Positions 13,826 through 26,340 of a DNA stretch of 64,000 nt are shown here, in pieces. Below the pieces are notes generated by a model, which saw only the letters and a program-made list of their open reading frames with translations, searched no databases and was not told the origin of the DNA. Source of the stretch: Syngnathus acus (taxonomy: Eukaryota; Chordata; Actinopteri; Syngnathiformes; Syngnathidae); assembly GCF_901709675.1 (NCBI RefSeq), contig NC_051088.1, positions 22,519,193-22,583,192 on the forward strand, given 5' to 3'. The position numbers were made by a program, and so were the translations under genes. How positions within the stretch are numbered: position 1 is the first letter of the stretch; every line of letters begins with the position of its first letter.

Positions 13826-14533
13826 CGTGTCTATGTCAAGAAAGCTAAAACACTATGTATAATTTTACACACACTAAGCAATTTGCCTTCTTGCCGAGCA
13901 TGACAGACGTGGTGCCAGCTGTGTTTGCCGGGACGCCCGACGCTTTGCACGTAATCACTTTAGCGGCCCCGGCCTGCCTGCCTGCCTGTTATGGATGGAT
14001 GGCACTTGTCATTTACAAACCCGCGCCCGGGGCCATCACTCATCTCAATGTGTGAGTGTGTGCGCCGTGGCACAGGGACTTCCTAAGGCGGTTTATTTTT
14101 CTTTGTGTGTGTGCACGCGTTTTTATTATTATTTTTTTTTAAATGTCGCCGTCGCGCCACAAATCTGGCCAGTTTTAATACAAGCAAGGAGGGAACAGAA
14201 TCTTTTTTTTCACAGGACATCATAAATTAATTGCACATTTTAATTAAGTTGATTTTAACACACTTACGTGTCTTTATGGTACAAAAAATGGCAACATGAA
14301 AAGAATATCATCGATAAATGATAAGGGTGCGCCATAATTATTTTCAAAGTTTAACATCAGTGCTCCTCCTCGTCGTACTCACTGAGTTAAAAAAAAACAA
14401 ACAATTAAAACATGGAATATCAAACATATTTAAGTGAAGCTTGAAACTATGCACACACACACAAAAAAATCACTACATGTTCTACATTACAAACTGGATT
14501 TTACTTTTTGGTAACATACGTCTTCATTTGATC

Positions 14534-14613
14534 AGTTTGAAAATATTTAACCATAACTTTTGTTTACACACACACAGTTTGAAAATATTTAACCATAACT
14601 TTTGTTTACACAC
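14534..14613 (+). repeat. Tandem duplication, 42-bp period
   Basis: GTTTGAAAATATTTAACCAT followed by AACTTTTGTTTACACACA is present twice, separated by a short CA run. The two copies are essentially identical, so the event looks recent. Confidence 0.93.
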
Positions 14614-17600
14614 AATACAATTTTGTCGTTACCAAGCATTATTGATCAAATGATAGGAAAAAGACGTTTATATAAAGCCCTGATAAGAAACGTGGCTAGC
14701 TGCTACAGGTTAGCGTTATGTGCTAGCCTATGTGTTAGCGAGATTGGGCGGCTAATGTCTGTCACATATGTAATGAATGGGTTTTGCAGCAGTGTCGTAA
14801 CGCCTTTGACATCGGTGCGTTCTACGGCAGTGGAAAGTGCTCTTGCGCACGCGCACTAGCTCGCCTCTCCAAGCCGTGTACATGCCACCTGTCTCGAGAA
14901 TAAACATAGTTTGATAACAACACGACTCGGATAATCTTACAATGTCTGTTTAAATGTAAGCGCTCAAGAAGTACAGTAGGTTTTGGCAACACAGGAAAAA
15001 GTCGCTGAATACGATTTAAAAGGCGTCCTAAATAAAAATAAAAAATAAAAATGTCGTACACCGAGACTGTTGACAAAGAATAACAATGCTAACATTGTAG
15101 CGCTGTGGGCTCATTGGGCGATTAAAGGCACAAAGCGTGTCCTCCCGTAAACTGGACTCCATGGACGTGTCACAAGCCATCAAGTGCCGAGCCTTCAAAG
15201 CAGGAAAGCAATTAGTGCTGTCACTTGGATGGAGGTGGGAGGGGAGACACGCCAGGTGAATAATAGCAATTATGGCTTTCTTTGGCTCATTGGACCACGT
15301 GACTGGCGAAAAGGTCGGCGGATAACCACAAGAATTTTGGTGGTCTCACCCGTACCTGCAACCATCCGCACAAAAACCTTGTTAAACATTCAACACGTTT
15401 GAACAAAGCACTTTGTTTAGCTCCCTGAGGAAATAACATCAGATTACATGAATATTTTAATTTGCATACCTGAAAAAAACAAACTAATTATGGCTTTAAA
15501 TGCGTGTTCATTTCATCGGGAGGCAACCAAAACGTGATAGAGCCTCGCACTTTGTTGACCCTAAATTGCAGAATGGTTTTAAACAACACATTTGTTCAAG
15601 CAGGCATTACAGGATGACCTTGATTTTAATTTTTTGGGGGAGGTTTTTTTCTTGATTTTAATTGTTTTTTTTCCTTATTTTTTCTTGGTTTTAATTTTGT
15701 GTTTTTTTTCTTTATGCTACAATGCTGCATTGTCAAATTGTATTTTCTACTCTAAGTAGTTCGCCTACAAACGCTTTTTGAGGGGGGGAACGGATTCCTG
15801 GCACTTGCATTCATTTTAATGGGAAAAGTGGATTTAAAGCAAAGGCAAGGCTTAAAGTTTCCATCGAAAAACTTGACTGGTGTCATTTCGGCAGCAACGA
15901 TGAGCAGCGGCAGGAAGTCGCCACCTGAGAGCCTGCGTGGGTCGCTTTCATATTCACGTGTTAAGACCTCAATCTTTGCCACTGTCACTCATATAATGCT
16001 AATGAGACCTTGCTCATCACAAAAGATGAAACAGCACTTGAGTATTTTAATCGGAGATGAAGCAGGCGGACGATTCCTATTCCTCCGTTTCATCTTTTAG
16101 CATTCCATTTGTTGGATGATATTGTGGAGAGCATCGCTTTGCTCTTGCACCAACAATATATTGTTATCATTTTTCAATTAAATATAGCCCTCATCTTTTC
16201 TTCACTGACCAAATAACGCAAGAGATGAGAAAGCGCTCCCGTGCCGGAGCTTTAGATGCCAATTAACAGAACGAGAATGCAAAACACAAAACGTGCCAAA
16301 GGTAATTGGGCGGCAGTCCAACCGAGCAAAGGGTGAAATTAATCTGCAGTGAAGGGAACCATCATACGTGAGCAGAACATAAAACAAATTGAGGCGAGGC
16401 ATATTTCATCATGTTCCGGCTTGTAGATGAGCCGGAGCTTTTTCCAGCTGATTTCAGTTAAAAAATGGACAACACTCGAGACCGACCGGTCACCAATCGG
16501 GCGCACGGCACAAATTGAGACAGACCATCTAAATTAGAATTTGAGAAGGTGACACAATGGCATATTGATGGCCCAGTTTTTTTCCGTGGCCACACCAATA
16601 CCTTCTATCTGGCAGCAAGAAACTCAGAAATAAGATTTGTTCTGGCTGGAGTGGCTCAAACGTGTCACTTATTTCTGGAAGGACAGCAGTGGTGAAATAA
16701 CAACAGCTGGAGATGTAGCAGCACTTTACATCTGACATTACTGGTCATATTTGGATATAGTACGTAAAAATGAGAGTAAATATATTTGATTTCAATGGGA
16801 AATTTTCAGACATTTTTAAAATATTGTATAAATCGAGTCTCCGTATATGAACTGAGCAACTTCAAGGGGGGGGGGTTGGGGGGGCGAGAGAGAGAGAGAG
16901 AGACAGAGAGACTTAAAAAAATTAACATTTCGATAGGAGCAACGTGTGAGGAGCTCACCAGGAGCATCCTTCAGTCGTTTGCTTGGATGAAGACGCAGCA
17001 ATGTTGGATGGGCTAAGATGTGAGCCCATTAATTCAATTATTGACAAGTGCGTCTTGAGACCTGGTGGGACTTGCTAACCGGCTTATTTTAGTCTTAGCC
17101 ACAAGCAAGAGCAAACAGCAGGGAGTGTCAAAGGCTGCTTTGCTCCTCACACAAACCCCCCCGCCCCCCTTCGGACTTGGGAACTCCAAAGATACGCATG
17201 CAATGTCGAGCAACTCCAGTGAAAATGGACCATTTTTCACACGTCAACGCGCTCGCACAATGTCCACATCACTCTCGTACACTTTTCCCAGCTTTTTTTT
17301 TTTTTCTTTCTTCATAACACCTCCCTCTCCAACTGTGGCGTCACTTTTGCCCTGTCAACTCCAGGCTGGAACTCGCCTGATATTCTCCTTCTCAGGCCAC
17401 GACAGCGTGACTAAAGCGATGATTGGCATCTCCGTTCAAGAGACGGCGTGACAGTTGTGCGAGCTCTTATCTGCTGCTCGCCTTCAAGGCGCAAAATGGC
17501 GTGTACGCTTCCGTGTTTTGACATTGTCCCAGAGCAAACTGCAGTCAGCTTTGAGAGGTTTCCTTACACTTACAGTATGTGACGTGACATGATGGGCTTC

Positions 17601-18006
17601 TGTGCAAGACGTGCAAGTTTTTTTTATGTGCGTCATCGTTTGGAGGACGGTCAGCTTTGTGAACAAACATTGTGAGGATTATTTTTTTTTTTAAAAAAGA
17701 GAGACTTCATTCTGGAAACATAAACCAAAGAGACAAACATATAGCTCACTTTAGTTTGTTTAGCTTAACAACTTGACTTGTTTAGCTTAATGCTAACAGA
17801 ATGCAAGACACCAAAGATGGTGACGCAAACGGTGGCGCAACACATGTAGACTGGTAACATACCAATACATACATTTATTCTTTATCCTCTGTGGGCAATA
17901 CTTGCATGTATTCTAGTGCCACACTCCAGAAGGATCAACACAATGTCTATTGACTTGAGGCAAAAAAATGTGCCAAAAAGCATGTTTAATTGTTTTACAT
18001 TTTTTT

Positions 18007-18172
18007 AAATTGCATCACTACTGTATACTTTGATATAGTAGAATAATATCAAGTTTCTTGTAAAAATAAAAAAATATATATTATTGTATTATATTATATT
18101 ATATTATATTTGCGTCACTACAGTATACTTTGATATAGTACAATAATATCAGGTTTCTTGTAAAAACATTTT
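18007..18172 (+). repeat. Duplicated 60-bp block flanking an (ATATT)n tract
   Basis: The block CACTACTGTATACTTTGATA, then TAATATCAAGTTTCTTGTAA, recurs as CACTACAGTATACTTTGATA, then TAATATCAGGTTTCTTGTAA. A pentanucleotide (ATATT)n run lies between the copies at about 18083-18112. Confidence 0.88.
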
Positions 18173-20351
18173 TTTAAAAAGCACATTATAAACATTTTGT
18201 TGAGTTTTTAGGGAGTCTGGAACAAATGAATGGCATTTGCATTTATTTTAGTGGGGGAAAGATGATTTGAGAAGGCGCCACTGCATATGAATGTGATCAG
18301 AGGTGTGCACAGGTTCTCTTTGTGACCTACAAAATGCCCCAGTGATGTCCCTGCAATTACTTTTTAGAAAGATTTTTCCCAGCACATGTGTTAGGTTTTT
18401 TCTCTGACCGAACAAATTTCAAGAGAAGAGCAACAGCAAACAAACCACAAGTGAGACAGAATATTAAGTGTTTTCTCGCGAGGAGTGCAGTACAGATAGC
18501 TTCACAACAATCTCACTACACTAAATATCTGTGTACACTCCCGCTCTTTTTATTTGGATTTGCCCTACCCACATTTGTGAGGCAAAAGCCCCTAAAAGGG
18601 GAGGGGGAACGCGTGTGGGCTTTGCCTCGTAAGGAAGAAATCACTAGGTGTTTACATACTGATAAGAACATGTGGAAAGAGGAATTTGAGTGGCCTGGAT
18701 AGAGAAGAAAACCTTTGACCTCTAGTCAAAACATAGCAAGGGATGCTTTACGACATTGTGTAGAATGGGACAAGCTAGGTTATTTATTACTGGATACATA
18801 CATTCCGACATAATCCTACGATTAAGATAGTTTGGAAAACCCTGACAATGATGGTCACTTGTAGGTTCATCTGAGGTGCAAGACAGCAATGAGGCATGTT
18901 GTTTAACAAAGTGGTCTTTGTTAGAAAGGAACTGTCTCGGTAGATGTCTTCTTTTTGCTGAGTTGTCAGCTGGTCCTGCCTGACCCAGCTGTAACCTCTC
19001 TCCTGACCCAGCCGTAACTTTTCTCTTCTGTGGTACATCATAAAAACAGCAAGGCCAAACAGCAAGCATATATTGCAGTAATACTGCGGTAAAGCATTGA
19101 TTAGAGAACGCATGATAACATATATATACATTTTTCTAACAACATGTGACATTGAAGTGTGTTTGAAAAGGGGAAAAGGCAGTGTGACACAAGCTGCGTG
19201 CAAAGGCTACCACGTCCTTATTTCTATTCATCGGGCGCAGCGTGTCAGAGCGCTTTGTCTGCCGCCCTCTGTTCTCTTCACTTCCAATTGCCATGAGCCC
19301 ACCCGCTGTTACCGGTCAGGGCGTGGAGATCTTGCTGACCTTTAGGAATGATCCAGTCACCTCTGACAAGAACTCAGGGCTTCGATGTCCGTGGGGCTCC
19401 GTGATCCGAGCCATTTGCGTAAAGGCGCGTTGAGGGAAAACAGCCTCCGGTTTGAGCTCCTTCTGCTCGGATTAGCGAGGCTGACAAAAAACACACATCA
19501 ATAATGTAAAGGCACAATTAATGACTTCCCCACTTGTGTCAGATCTGCCAGAAGCAGCCCCGCCCCTGCGCCGCTGCCGTCCCCCTTGTTACAAAACATG
19601 GCGACGGTGACTAACCTTTGGTGGTTTGACACTTTGTTGTTTGGGATTAGAAGCGCGAAAAGGCAAAAGCAGCTGTTGCGGATCCTGCCGGCTGCTTTGT
19701 AAACTGGGATTTGATGAAATATTCATATTACTTTGCATTTAGAGCAGGCCCAACACAGGAGTAATTGCTTGTGTAATTGCACGATAAATGATGGATTTAC
19801 TGCTAGGATGAAATGGAAACGTTTGAAGCTCCTACATGGAGCGCAAATGGCTCAATGTGATTTACATAACGAGTGAGGCAAGCCTGGAACAACACCCAAA
19901 ATCACCGCCGGTTTTCCTGGGCCTAAATTCACCTCAGATGGACTGATGCAAGTCCACGTTTCAAATTGTTGTTGGAAATTACGTCATGCTGGACAGATTT
20001 GAAAACGCGTTGTTCTCCTACCATCCATCCATCCATTATCTGACAACTCAATCTCAGCTGCTCAGAGGTTTGAGAAAACACCTGCAAGAATTCACTCCAA
20101 GCTTTGTTGACATTGTCGAAAAGAGCTGCAGTACTGCCGCAGTCTATGTTTGTTTGCACTGTTTCGACACGCAAACTTCAAAATTGTTTGACTTTATGGA
20201 ATTAAAACTGCACAAGCGATGCACAAACAGGACATCAGTTTTTGCCGGGCAATATCCACAGCTTTACTGTCAAAGTCTGTTTACCATTAATAATTATTAT
20301 ATTAGCTGTATATTTGGAAATGAGCTGTTTTAGAATTACCCACAAAATACG

Positions 20352-20385
20352 TATTTATTTATTTATTTATTTATTTATTTATTTT
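20352..20385 (+). repeat. (TTTA)n microsatellite
   Basis: About eight perfect TTTA units. Confidence 0.95.
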
Positions 20386-20870
20386 GTATCCCGTCTACAG
20401 TATTTAAAAAAAAAAATTGGGAGAAAATTTTGTTCTGTGTTTTTATTGACGTTTGACACAACATCCCAATTGATTGGGGTTCCTATTTGGTTTTGTGAGT
20501 TGCGGGCAAGTCCGCTCCGAGCGCAGCTGCTGCGTGACCCATCTTGTCGTCGCATTCATCACCATCTCGCACAGTGTCAAGCAGAGGCAGCTGCTATCTT
20601 TCTAATGACTTCCTAAAAAGATTAACATCTTGACAGTGACCATGTCAACCAGCGCCAGCATCGCCTAACTCAGTCAGATCCAAGACAAGAAAATGGACTT
20701 TTGCTTATTATTATTTTTTTTTCTCCATGAGTGTCATGTTCTTGTGCCTTAATTATCCTTCCACAAATGTGTGTGGGCTTTATGACGCGCTCTGTGTTTA
20801 CGCGTGCGTGTGTGACAGGGGGGTGGGGAGAACCGATCACTGACCAGGCGACGAACCTTTTCAGCCCAGC

Positions 20871-20880
20871 ATAATATAAG
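20871..20880 (+). promoter_or_regulatory. tac3: TATA-like box of tac3
   Basis: ATAATATAAG lies about 150 bp before a splice donor at 21031 (AACAACAG followed by GTAAGAAA). That donor would end a short noncoding first exon. The spacing suits a transcription start near 20905, which is inferred and not observed. Confidence 0.55.
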
Positions 20881-21224
20881 AGGCTCCAGTCCACCTACTT
20901 ACGTTCCACTTGCTGATTGGCCTTACGCAGATATCCAGCGTTTATTTATTGCCACAAACTACAGACTCGCCACATTTATCGGAGCAGCTCTCTCTGCACT
21001 CGGCACTCGGGCACCTTCTACAAACAACAGGTAAGAAAATAATCTGTAATAATATGAAATTATTACAATGACAAAAGACCACGCAATTTTACGTTGGGTA
21101 TGTTCGTGCGTATTTACGCACGCAATGCGCACCAAATCGGTTGCTGGATTAAAGAAGACTGAAATCGCCATTAGGCAGAAAAAAAAACCGCTCATCGTGA
21201 TATTTTGCAGGTGTAGCTGTGAAA

Positions 21225-22233
21225 ATGAGGAGACGCTTTTTACTCGTGTTTCTGCTCCTCGTTGTCAAACTTCGATGCAGTCAATCCAGATGCGAGGATC
21301 CCGAGTCGCGCGAGTTAACTTCACTTGTGAGTTTTGCAGATTTTTTTGCCGACATTTTCCATGGATTCATTTGTTTTCTTTTTTTCCTTACAGCGGGAAA
21401 GTCTGGGTTTGAATATCCCCAAACGGAACCCGATGAGGAGGTTCGGCGATTTGGATTATGACAGTTTTGTGGGATTGATGGGCAGAAGAGACGCTGACGG
21501 TGAGTTGAAAACTCACGCGCACAAACACACACAAATTAATTAATACATTTCTTTGCAATATTTGTTTCAGATGCAAACGTTGTGCAACAACCACAAAAAA
21601 GTAAGTTCACTTAGCTTTTGTTTTTTATTAAACGATTAATGTGTAACTTTGACTCTTTTCAGGGGAAATGCATGACATCTTTGTTGGTTTAATGGGAAGA
21701 AGAAATTCTGAGACCGGTGGGTGTGACTTTAATTAATAAACAATCAATCATATTAGGTATAGACTTGCTCAGTCCAATGGAATCAATAAGAGAAAGAAAT
21801 TCTGCAATCGAGTTGTGCCCAATGTCTCTCTGATGTTTTTTTTTTCTTTCCAGACAGTGGTCCCTGGAGGAGAGCAGATCCTGAGAGGAGAGGAATCTTT
21901 GTCAACAAATGTAGGCTGAGGTGAGACACTTTCTCTTTTAATGGGCCCACACATTGGCCGAAGCTTTGTACCATCCATCCATCCATCCATCCATCCATCC
22001 ATCCATCCATCCATCCATGCAACTGTCTGTTCTCTGTGGGGTGAGCAAGACCTGGACTGGTCCAACCATCGAGCTTCTGCTCACTCAATCTTGTGTGCAA
22101 ATAACAAAAACATACCTGACTTGACTATTTGAGAGCCTTATGCGAATAAAAGTTTGAAATGTGAAAGTAGAAATAAATTGGCATCTTAAAAGTGCCTGGT
22201 GTGTTTTGCTGCAGGTTTCTTCAGGGGCTGTAA
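21225..22233 (+). CDS. tac3: Tachykinin 3 precursor (neurokinin B and NKF-type peptide)
   Basis: Six coding exons: 21225-21326, 21394-21499, 21571-21600, 21663-21716, 21854-21920 and 22215-22233 (stop TAA). They give 125 residues, the usual tac3 size. A probable noncoding exon ends at 21030. The first ATG after the acceptor at 21210 opens a signal peptide with a Leu/Val-rich core (residues 5-16). Two amidated tachykinins are visible. One is [13 protein letters not shown] (51-63), set between Arg-Arg and Gly-Arg-Arg; it is the NKF or NKB-related peptide of teleosts. The other is [10 protein letters not shown] (81-90), set between Lys-Arg and Gly-Arg-Arg; it is fish neurokinin B. Both carry the FVGLM core, and Gly supplies the amide. 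Products are secreted neuropeptides acting on NK3-type receptors in hypothalamic control of reproduction. The [10 protein letters not shown] peptide makes the assignment near certain; teleost a/b paralogy is not resolved. Confidence 0.96.
21971..22018 (+). repeat. (CCAT)n microsatellite in the last tac3 intron
   Basis: Twelve perfect CCAT units, the same tetranucleotide family (complement strand) as the GGAT tract in znf385a. Confidence 0.97.
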
Positions 22234-22368
22234 TAGAAGACACAAAAAAAAACATCCACACAATGAAGGAGTCGCCTGATGGAGACGACTGAGGAATTGC
22301 ATTCCAAACCTTCCAAACCAATGAAAAGACAACGTACATTTGTCTTTATTACTGCGTTCAAAGTTCGA

Positions 22369-22374
22369 AATAAA
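22369..22374 (+). other. tac3: Polyadenylation signal of tac3
   Basis: AATAAA lies 136 bp after the tac3 stop codon. It is the first canonical signal downstream and gives a short 3' UTR. Confidence 0.75.
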
Positions 22375-25000
22375 CGTACTTTTTTATAAACACATTCTTT
22401 TACTGTGATGATGAATACTCAATAAGCAACTTACCATTGCTCTCGTAGCTCAATGAGAAAGATTCACTGATGATTTTTATGTATGTAGGAAATTTGGGGC
22501 TTATATAAAACATATTGTTCTGCTAGAAAGCCAAAACAGAGCAAAAGAGTTGAGGGCCACTCAAAATGCTTTGTGCTGAATCCCACCGAACATAAATTTC
22601 AGTGTAAGTGCTTCGTCCTGAAAATAGCCCATACTCACTTGTGAGGGGGTGCACACTTATAAAACTGTTGTTGTTGAGATCACCTTTTCACATTTAGAGC
22701 TGCTTATGCTTATAAAATACGCAAACAAAAGCCTTTTTTTTTTTTTACAAATAGTAATATAGTTGTCTACAATGACTGGCAGGCAGTGGGCAAACAAAAG
22801 TTTATCTTTCTGTTCGGTGAAGCACTTGAATATGTAAACCGCTACGTTAGCTTCTTCAGCTAGCCATAGGCGTGCTAGTTGCTAGGAACAATTCGTTATT
22901 TGTTTCACTTGAAGTTCGTAAGGATAGCGTACGGCTTCTGTATGTAAATTCATGAACTCATACACAAACAAAAGCAAACAAAAGAGGTTTTTTTGTTTTT
23001 TACAAATAGTTGTCTAAAATGACGGCAAACAAAAGTTCATCTTTTTGTTCGATGAAGCTTTGAGTGAATATGTAAACCGCTACGTTAGCTTCTTCCGCTA
23101 GCCATATGGGTGCTAGTTGCTAGCAACAATGCGTTTGTGTTTCACTTGAAGTCCGTAAGGATAGAGTACGGCTTCTGTTTTTAAATTCATGAACTCACAG
23201 TTTGACAACAAAAGCCAATTTGCGTCGTTCGTCGGGTTTGTCAGGATAAATAAATAGGCCATTCAATGGCTGATGGGATCTGTAATTGATCTGCCTCATA
23301 GGAATTGCAAATCTATTTAATTGCATCGTGAACAGTAAATTGAGCAATTATCCTTTTGTTGACGAGGCAGCGTGTCCACTGCAATCATCTACTTTCAATT
23401 CAAATCGTCTCAATTTCAACATCCACGGGTCAGGTGCACCATTTGAATGCATCTGATGCTCACGTGTTGCTACCACTGCCATGAGGGCAAATTTGAGATA
23501 TTGTAGCACACGTTCAGCTTTGCCAATGAACCAATAAATGGCTTCCCATTTCGCACAGATGGACAAGAATGAGTTGAAAGAGTCTTCAACCGCCAATATG
23601 TTGACACTCCAAACAGAGCGTTAATATGACCTATCTCATGCCACATCCAATATCAGCTCTTCATGAAACTACCTCAAGATAGTCTATTATCACAAGTGGA
23701 TTGTTTAGATGATTTTATTTCAAAAGCCCACAGATTTGTTGGTTTTTATTTTGAACTTGGCAAACGCAACGCCTACCCTAAAGCTGTTCAGAAACACATT
23801 TTGGAAATCTAAGTTGCATCAACATACAGCATTTTTTTTTAATGTTTAAATTCTAATCATAAATGCGAGTAAATTTGTGAATGAGTGTCCTGAACTGTAA
23901 AAAAAAATATATATATATAAAAAAAACAACAGTTGGAGCGCAGAGCTGAAGAGGGAGAGAGCATCGAATTGATGTTGTAACATTTGTGACCACAAGATGT
24001 CGCCCTCCCCTCACAAAATAAATCAAATGTGCGCCAAATGATTAATTCTATGGACAATTACACCAAAATTTAAAACGTACAACTATTTATTTTATAAAAT
24101 GGGGAGATTCAGTCTATTGTTTCACAATATAGAGACACTTGCACGTCATGTCAATACTGAACTAGAACACAACCTGTTTTTTTTCTCTCCAAAGGAGCAT
24201 GGCAGCTTGGGAGGGAAATTCCACAAAATAATTGACTCCGCCTATCACCGTGCAGCAGATGCAGATGCGGTAGTTTTCCTCTTCCTGTGCTGGGAGCAAA
24301 CATGCTCACATCTGGTGAGACCAAGGTTATTTGGGTTTCCGAGAAAGTGAAGGCCAAGGTGCTTGTTTTTCTTCTCTTTCTTTTTTTTACTTTGTTTTCT
24401 TGCATGGCAAGGCCTCTATCTCAATCAACAGTTGGAAGTCAACATCGGTCTGCATTCAGCTGCAACATGTCACAACAAGACAGAGAACTTGTCATTCGCA
24501 CAGCTTACACGTTGAAACGGAAACGGAAACCTCAACCGCAAACGAGCTATTTGTTCATTGTCAAGAGTTGAAATATCTTTTCGTTTGGGGTAGATTCAGG
24601 GACGTGGTCAGAAATCGGTGACACAACAACTCATTGGCCATAGGGGCGCACGCAGATAATCATCATCTTATTAATTCATGGTTTATTTGGCTTCTTAATA
24701 ATTCTAAACAATACATCTGAACTTAAAATAAAAATGGAAAAACTGGGCATATCAAGGGTTAGGGCTCCCAATTTTGAAAGGAAACCAATTATTCAAAATG
24801 CCCTAAAGTTTTTAATCACTCTTAAAATGTCTCCAATTTCAATTTTGGTAGTTTTCTTTACGTGCTGAATTATTATCAATGTTTGCACCACATGCACGCG
24901 TGAACCAGAGTCGCAGTCATTCAAAAGAAACACACATCGGAACATACTTGGAACGCATCCGAGCTCAGGGTTGCGCGCGCCCTTGTCAAATAGACAACCG
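22375..25000. other. tac3-b4galnt1 intergenic sequence
   Basis: No exon was recognised. The stretch contains a roughly 240-bp direct duplication (22725-23200) and AT-rich DNA. The b4galnt1 promoter should lie at or beyond its right end. Confidence 0.5.
22725..23200 (+). repeat. Direct duplication, about 240-bp units
   Basis: Copies at about 22725-22970 and 22985-23200 share TTTTACAAATAGT, TGTAAACCGCTACGTTAGCT, GTGCTAGTTGCTAG and TACGGCTTCTGT in the same order. They differ by scattered substitutions and small indels, so the duplication is moderately old. Confidence 0.92.
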
Positions 25001-25089
25001 ACCAGCATGGACTTTAAGATGTTGATGTCATTCGGCGGTGACGATCGAGCCCCACCCACGACCAAGGCATGCAAATTCCCAATGCGCAC

Positions 25090-25159
25090 GCACTCGGATC
25101 ACACAAGACCGGACCGATCACAAGACCGGACCGAGTCATCCAGCTGCTGCCCGCGCACG
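25090..25159 (+). other. b4galnt1: Possible noncoding first exon of b4galnt1
   Basis: The b4galnt1 start codon lies directly after an intron acceptor (CGTTCGCAG at 26332-26340), so an upstream noncoding exon is expected. A good donor, CGCGCACG followed by GTAAGC, lies at 25159/25160 at the end of a CpG-containing stretch. That stretch carries a 15-bp direct repeat, ACAAGACCGGACCGA. The left border and the link to b4galnt1 are inferred. Confidence 0.3.
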
Positions 25160-25849
25160 GTAAGCCTGCCTGTCTGCTTGCCTGCCTTTTTGTTTGCGTA
25201 AGTTTTCCTCGGTGGTTGTTTGTGCCAGAGATTTCAAATTCGAGCATGTTTTCCTCATATGGCAATCCATTATCGGTTGGCTAACTTCGAGCGAGTGACG
25301 TGAATTATTTACAAAAAGATCCATTCCAATAAATGCAAGGAATGTGAGGAAAATGAAATAACGCAAGAGGAGCTCAAAAAATAAAAGTACAAGTTAGGAC
25401 ATTTGTGCAATCCTTGACATTGCACACACACACGCGCGCGCGTCATCAGGATCATGGCCAGAATTCTGTTCTGTGTCAGAAAAGTCATCTTGAGTCAAGA
25501 GGATATTTTCATGCAAGAATGCAGGGGTCACTGTCTTTGCAAAATATGATTAAGAGTTACAATTACAAACTAATGATACAAAGCAGAATACAAATGATTC
25601 CTAAAGTGGAATAAGTTGGCTTCTGATTTAAAGATCTTCAATTGAGCAATGTGCCAGCCAATCTTTTTCAAATGGGTGCCGGCAATTTCGTATTGCTTGA
25701 ATGGGAAACCCGATTGGCCAATTGAACAAACGTTGACTCCATTAATTTCTTTGTGTTGTCGTCAGATGGTATCATGTTTTGCTGCATGACTGACTTCCTC
25801 TCAAATGGCACGCCACAAAACCTGAATTTGATTTGAGGTTAATCAGATT

Positions 25850-26135
25850 AGTTAAAGTTAAAGTCCCAATGATCGTCACACACACATCTGGGTGTGGTGA
25901 AATTTGTCCTCTGCATTTAACCCATCCCCATGTGATTTTGATCCATCCCCTGGGGGAGAGGGGAGCAGTGAGCAGCAGCGGTGCCGCGCTCGGGAATCAT
26001 TTGGTGATCTAACCCCCCAATTCCAACCCTTAATGCTGAGTGCCAAGCAGGGAGGCAATGGGTCCCATTTTTATAGTCTTTGGTATGACCCGGCCAGTCT
26101 CAGGGCGGACACTCTACCACTAGGCCACTGAGCTG
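25850..26135 (-). mobile_element. tRNA-derived SINE, reverse orientation
   Basis: The sequence matches a very common percomorph SINE read backwards: AGTTAAAGTCCCAATGAT-type tail first, the GAGCAGTGAGCAGCAGCGGT core, and TACCACTAGGCCACTGAG last. On the - strand the head reads TGGCCTAGTGGTAGAGTG, a good RNA polymerase III A box. The B-box region expected between CCCGGCC and TCTCAGGGCGG appears to be deleted. It sits in the presumed first intron of b4galnt1. Confidence 0.8.
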
Positions 26136-26158
26136 GTATGATGCACTTGGAATGGCGG

Positions 26159-26181
26159 ATGTGTGTGTGTGTGTGTGTGTG
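26159..26181 (+). repeat. (TG)n dinucleotide microsatellite
   Basis: About eleven TG units followed by a G run. Confidence 0.93.
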
Positions 26182-26340
26182 AGGGGGGGGGCGTGGCACT
26201 ATTGCCAACAATGAACAAACACCATCCAGGGGAAGTCAGCAAGGGAAATTACAATCACTTCTCAAATTCACTCTCAAAGTTGCAAAATATAGTCATATAG
26301 AGAGTCACTATCAACATCATTGTTATAATCTCGTTCGCAG

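Larger units (their letters stand above)
8171..20860. other. Gene-free interval between znf385a and tac3
   Basis: No exon chain, conserved domain or RNA gene was recognised; open frames here are short and low-complexity. The interval holds tandem duplications (about 9270, 12119, 14534 and 18007), simple repeats and AT-rich tracts, each listed where clear. A short CCATCCATTTTCTGAGCCG stretch at about 10068-10087 resembles the end of a common teleost interspersed repeat. Regulatory elements may be present but cannot be shown without alignment. Confidence 0.6.
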
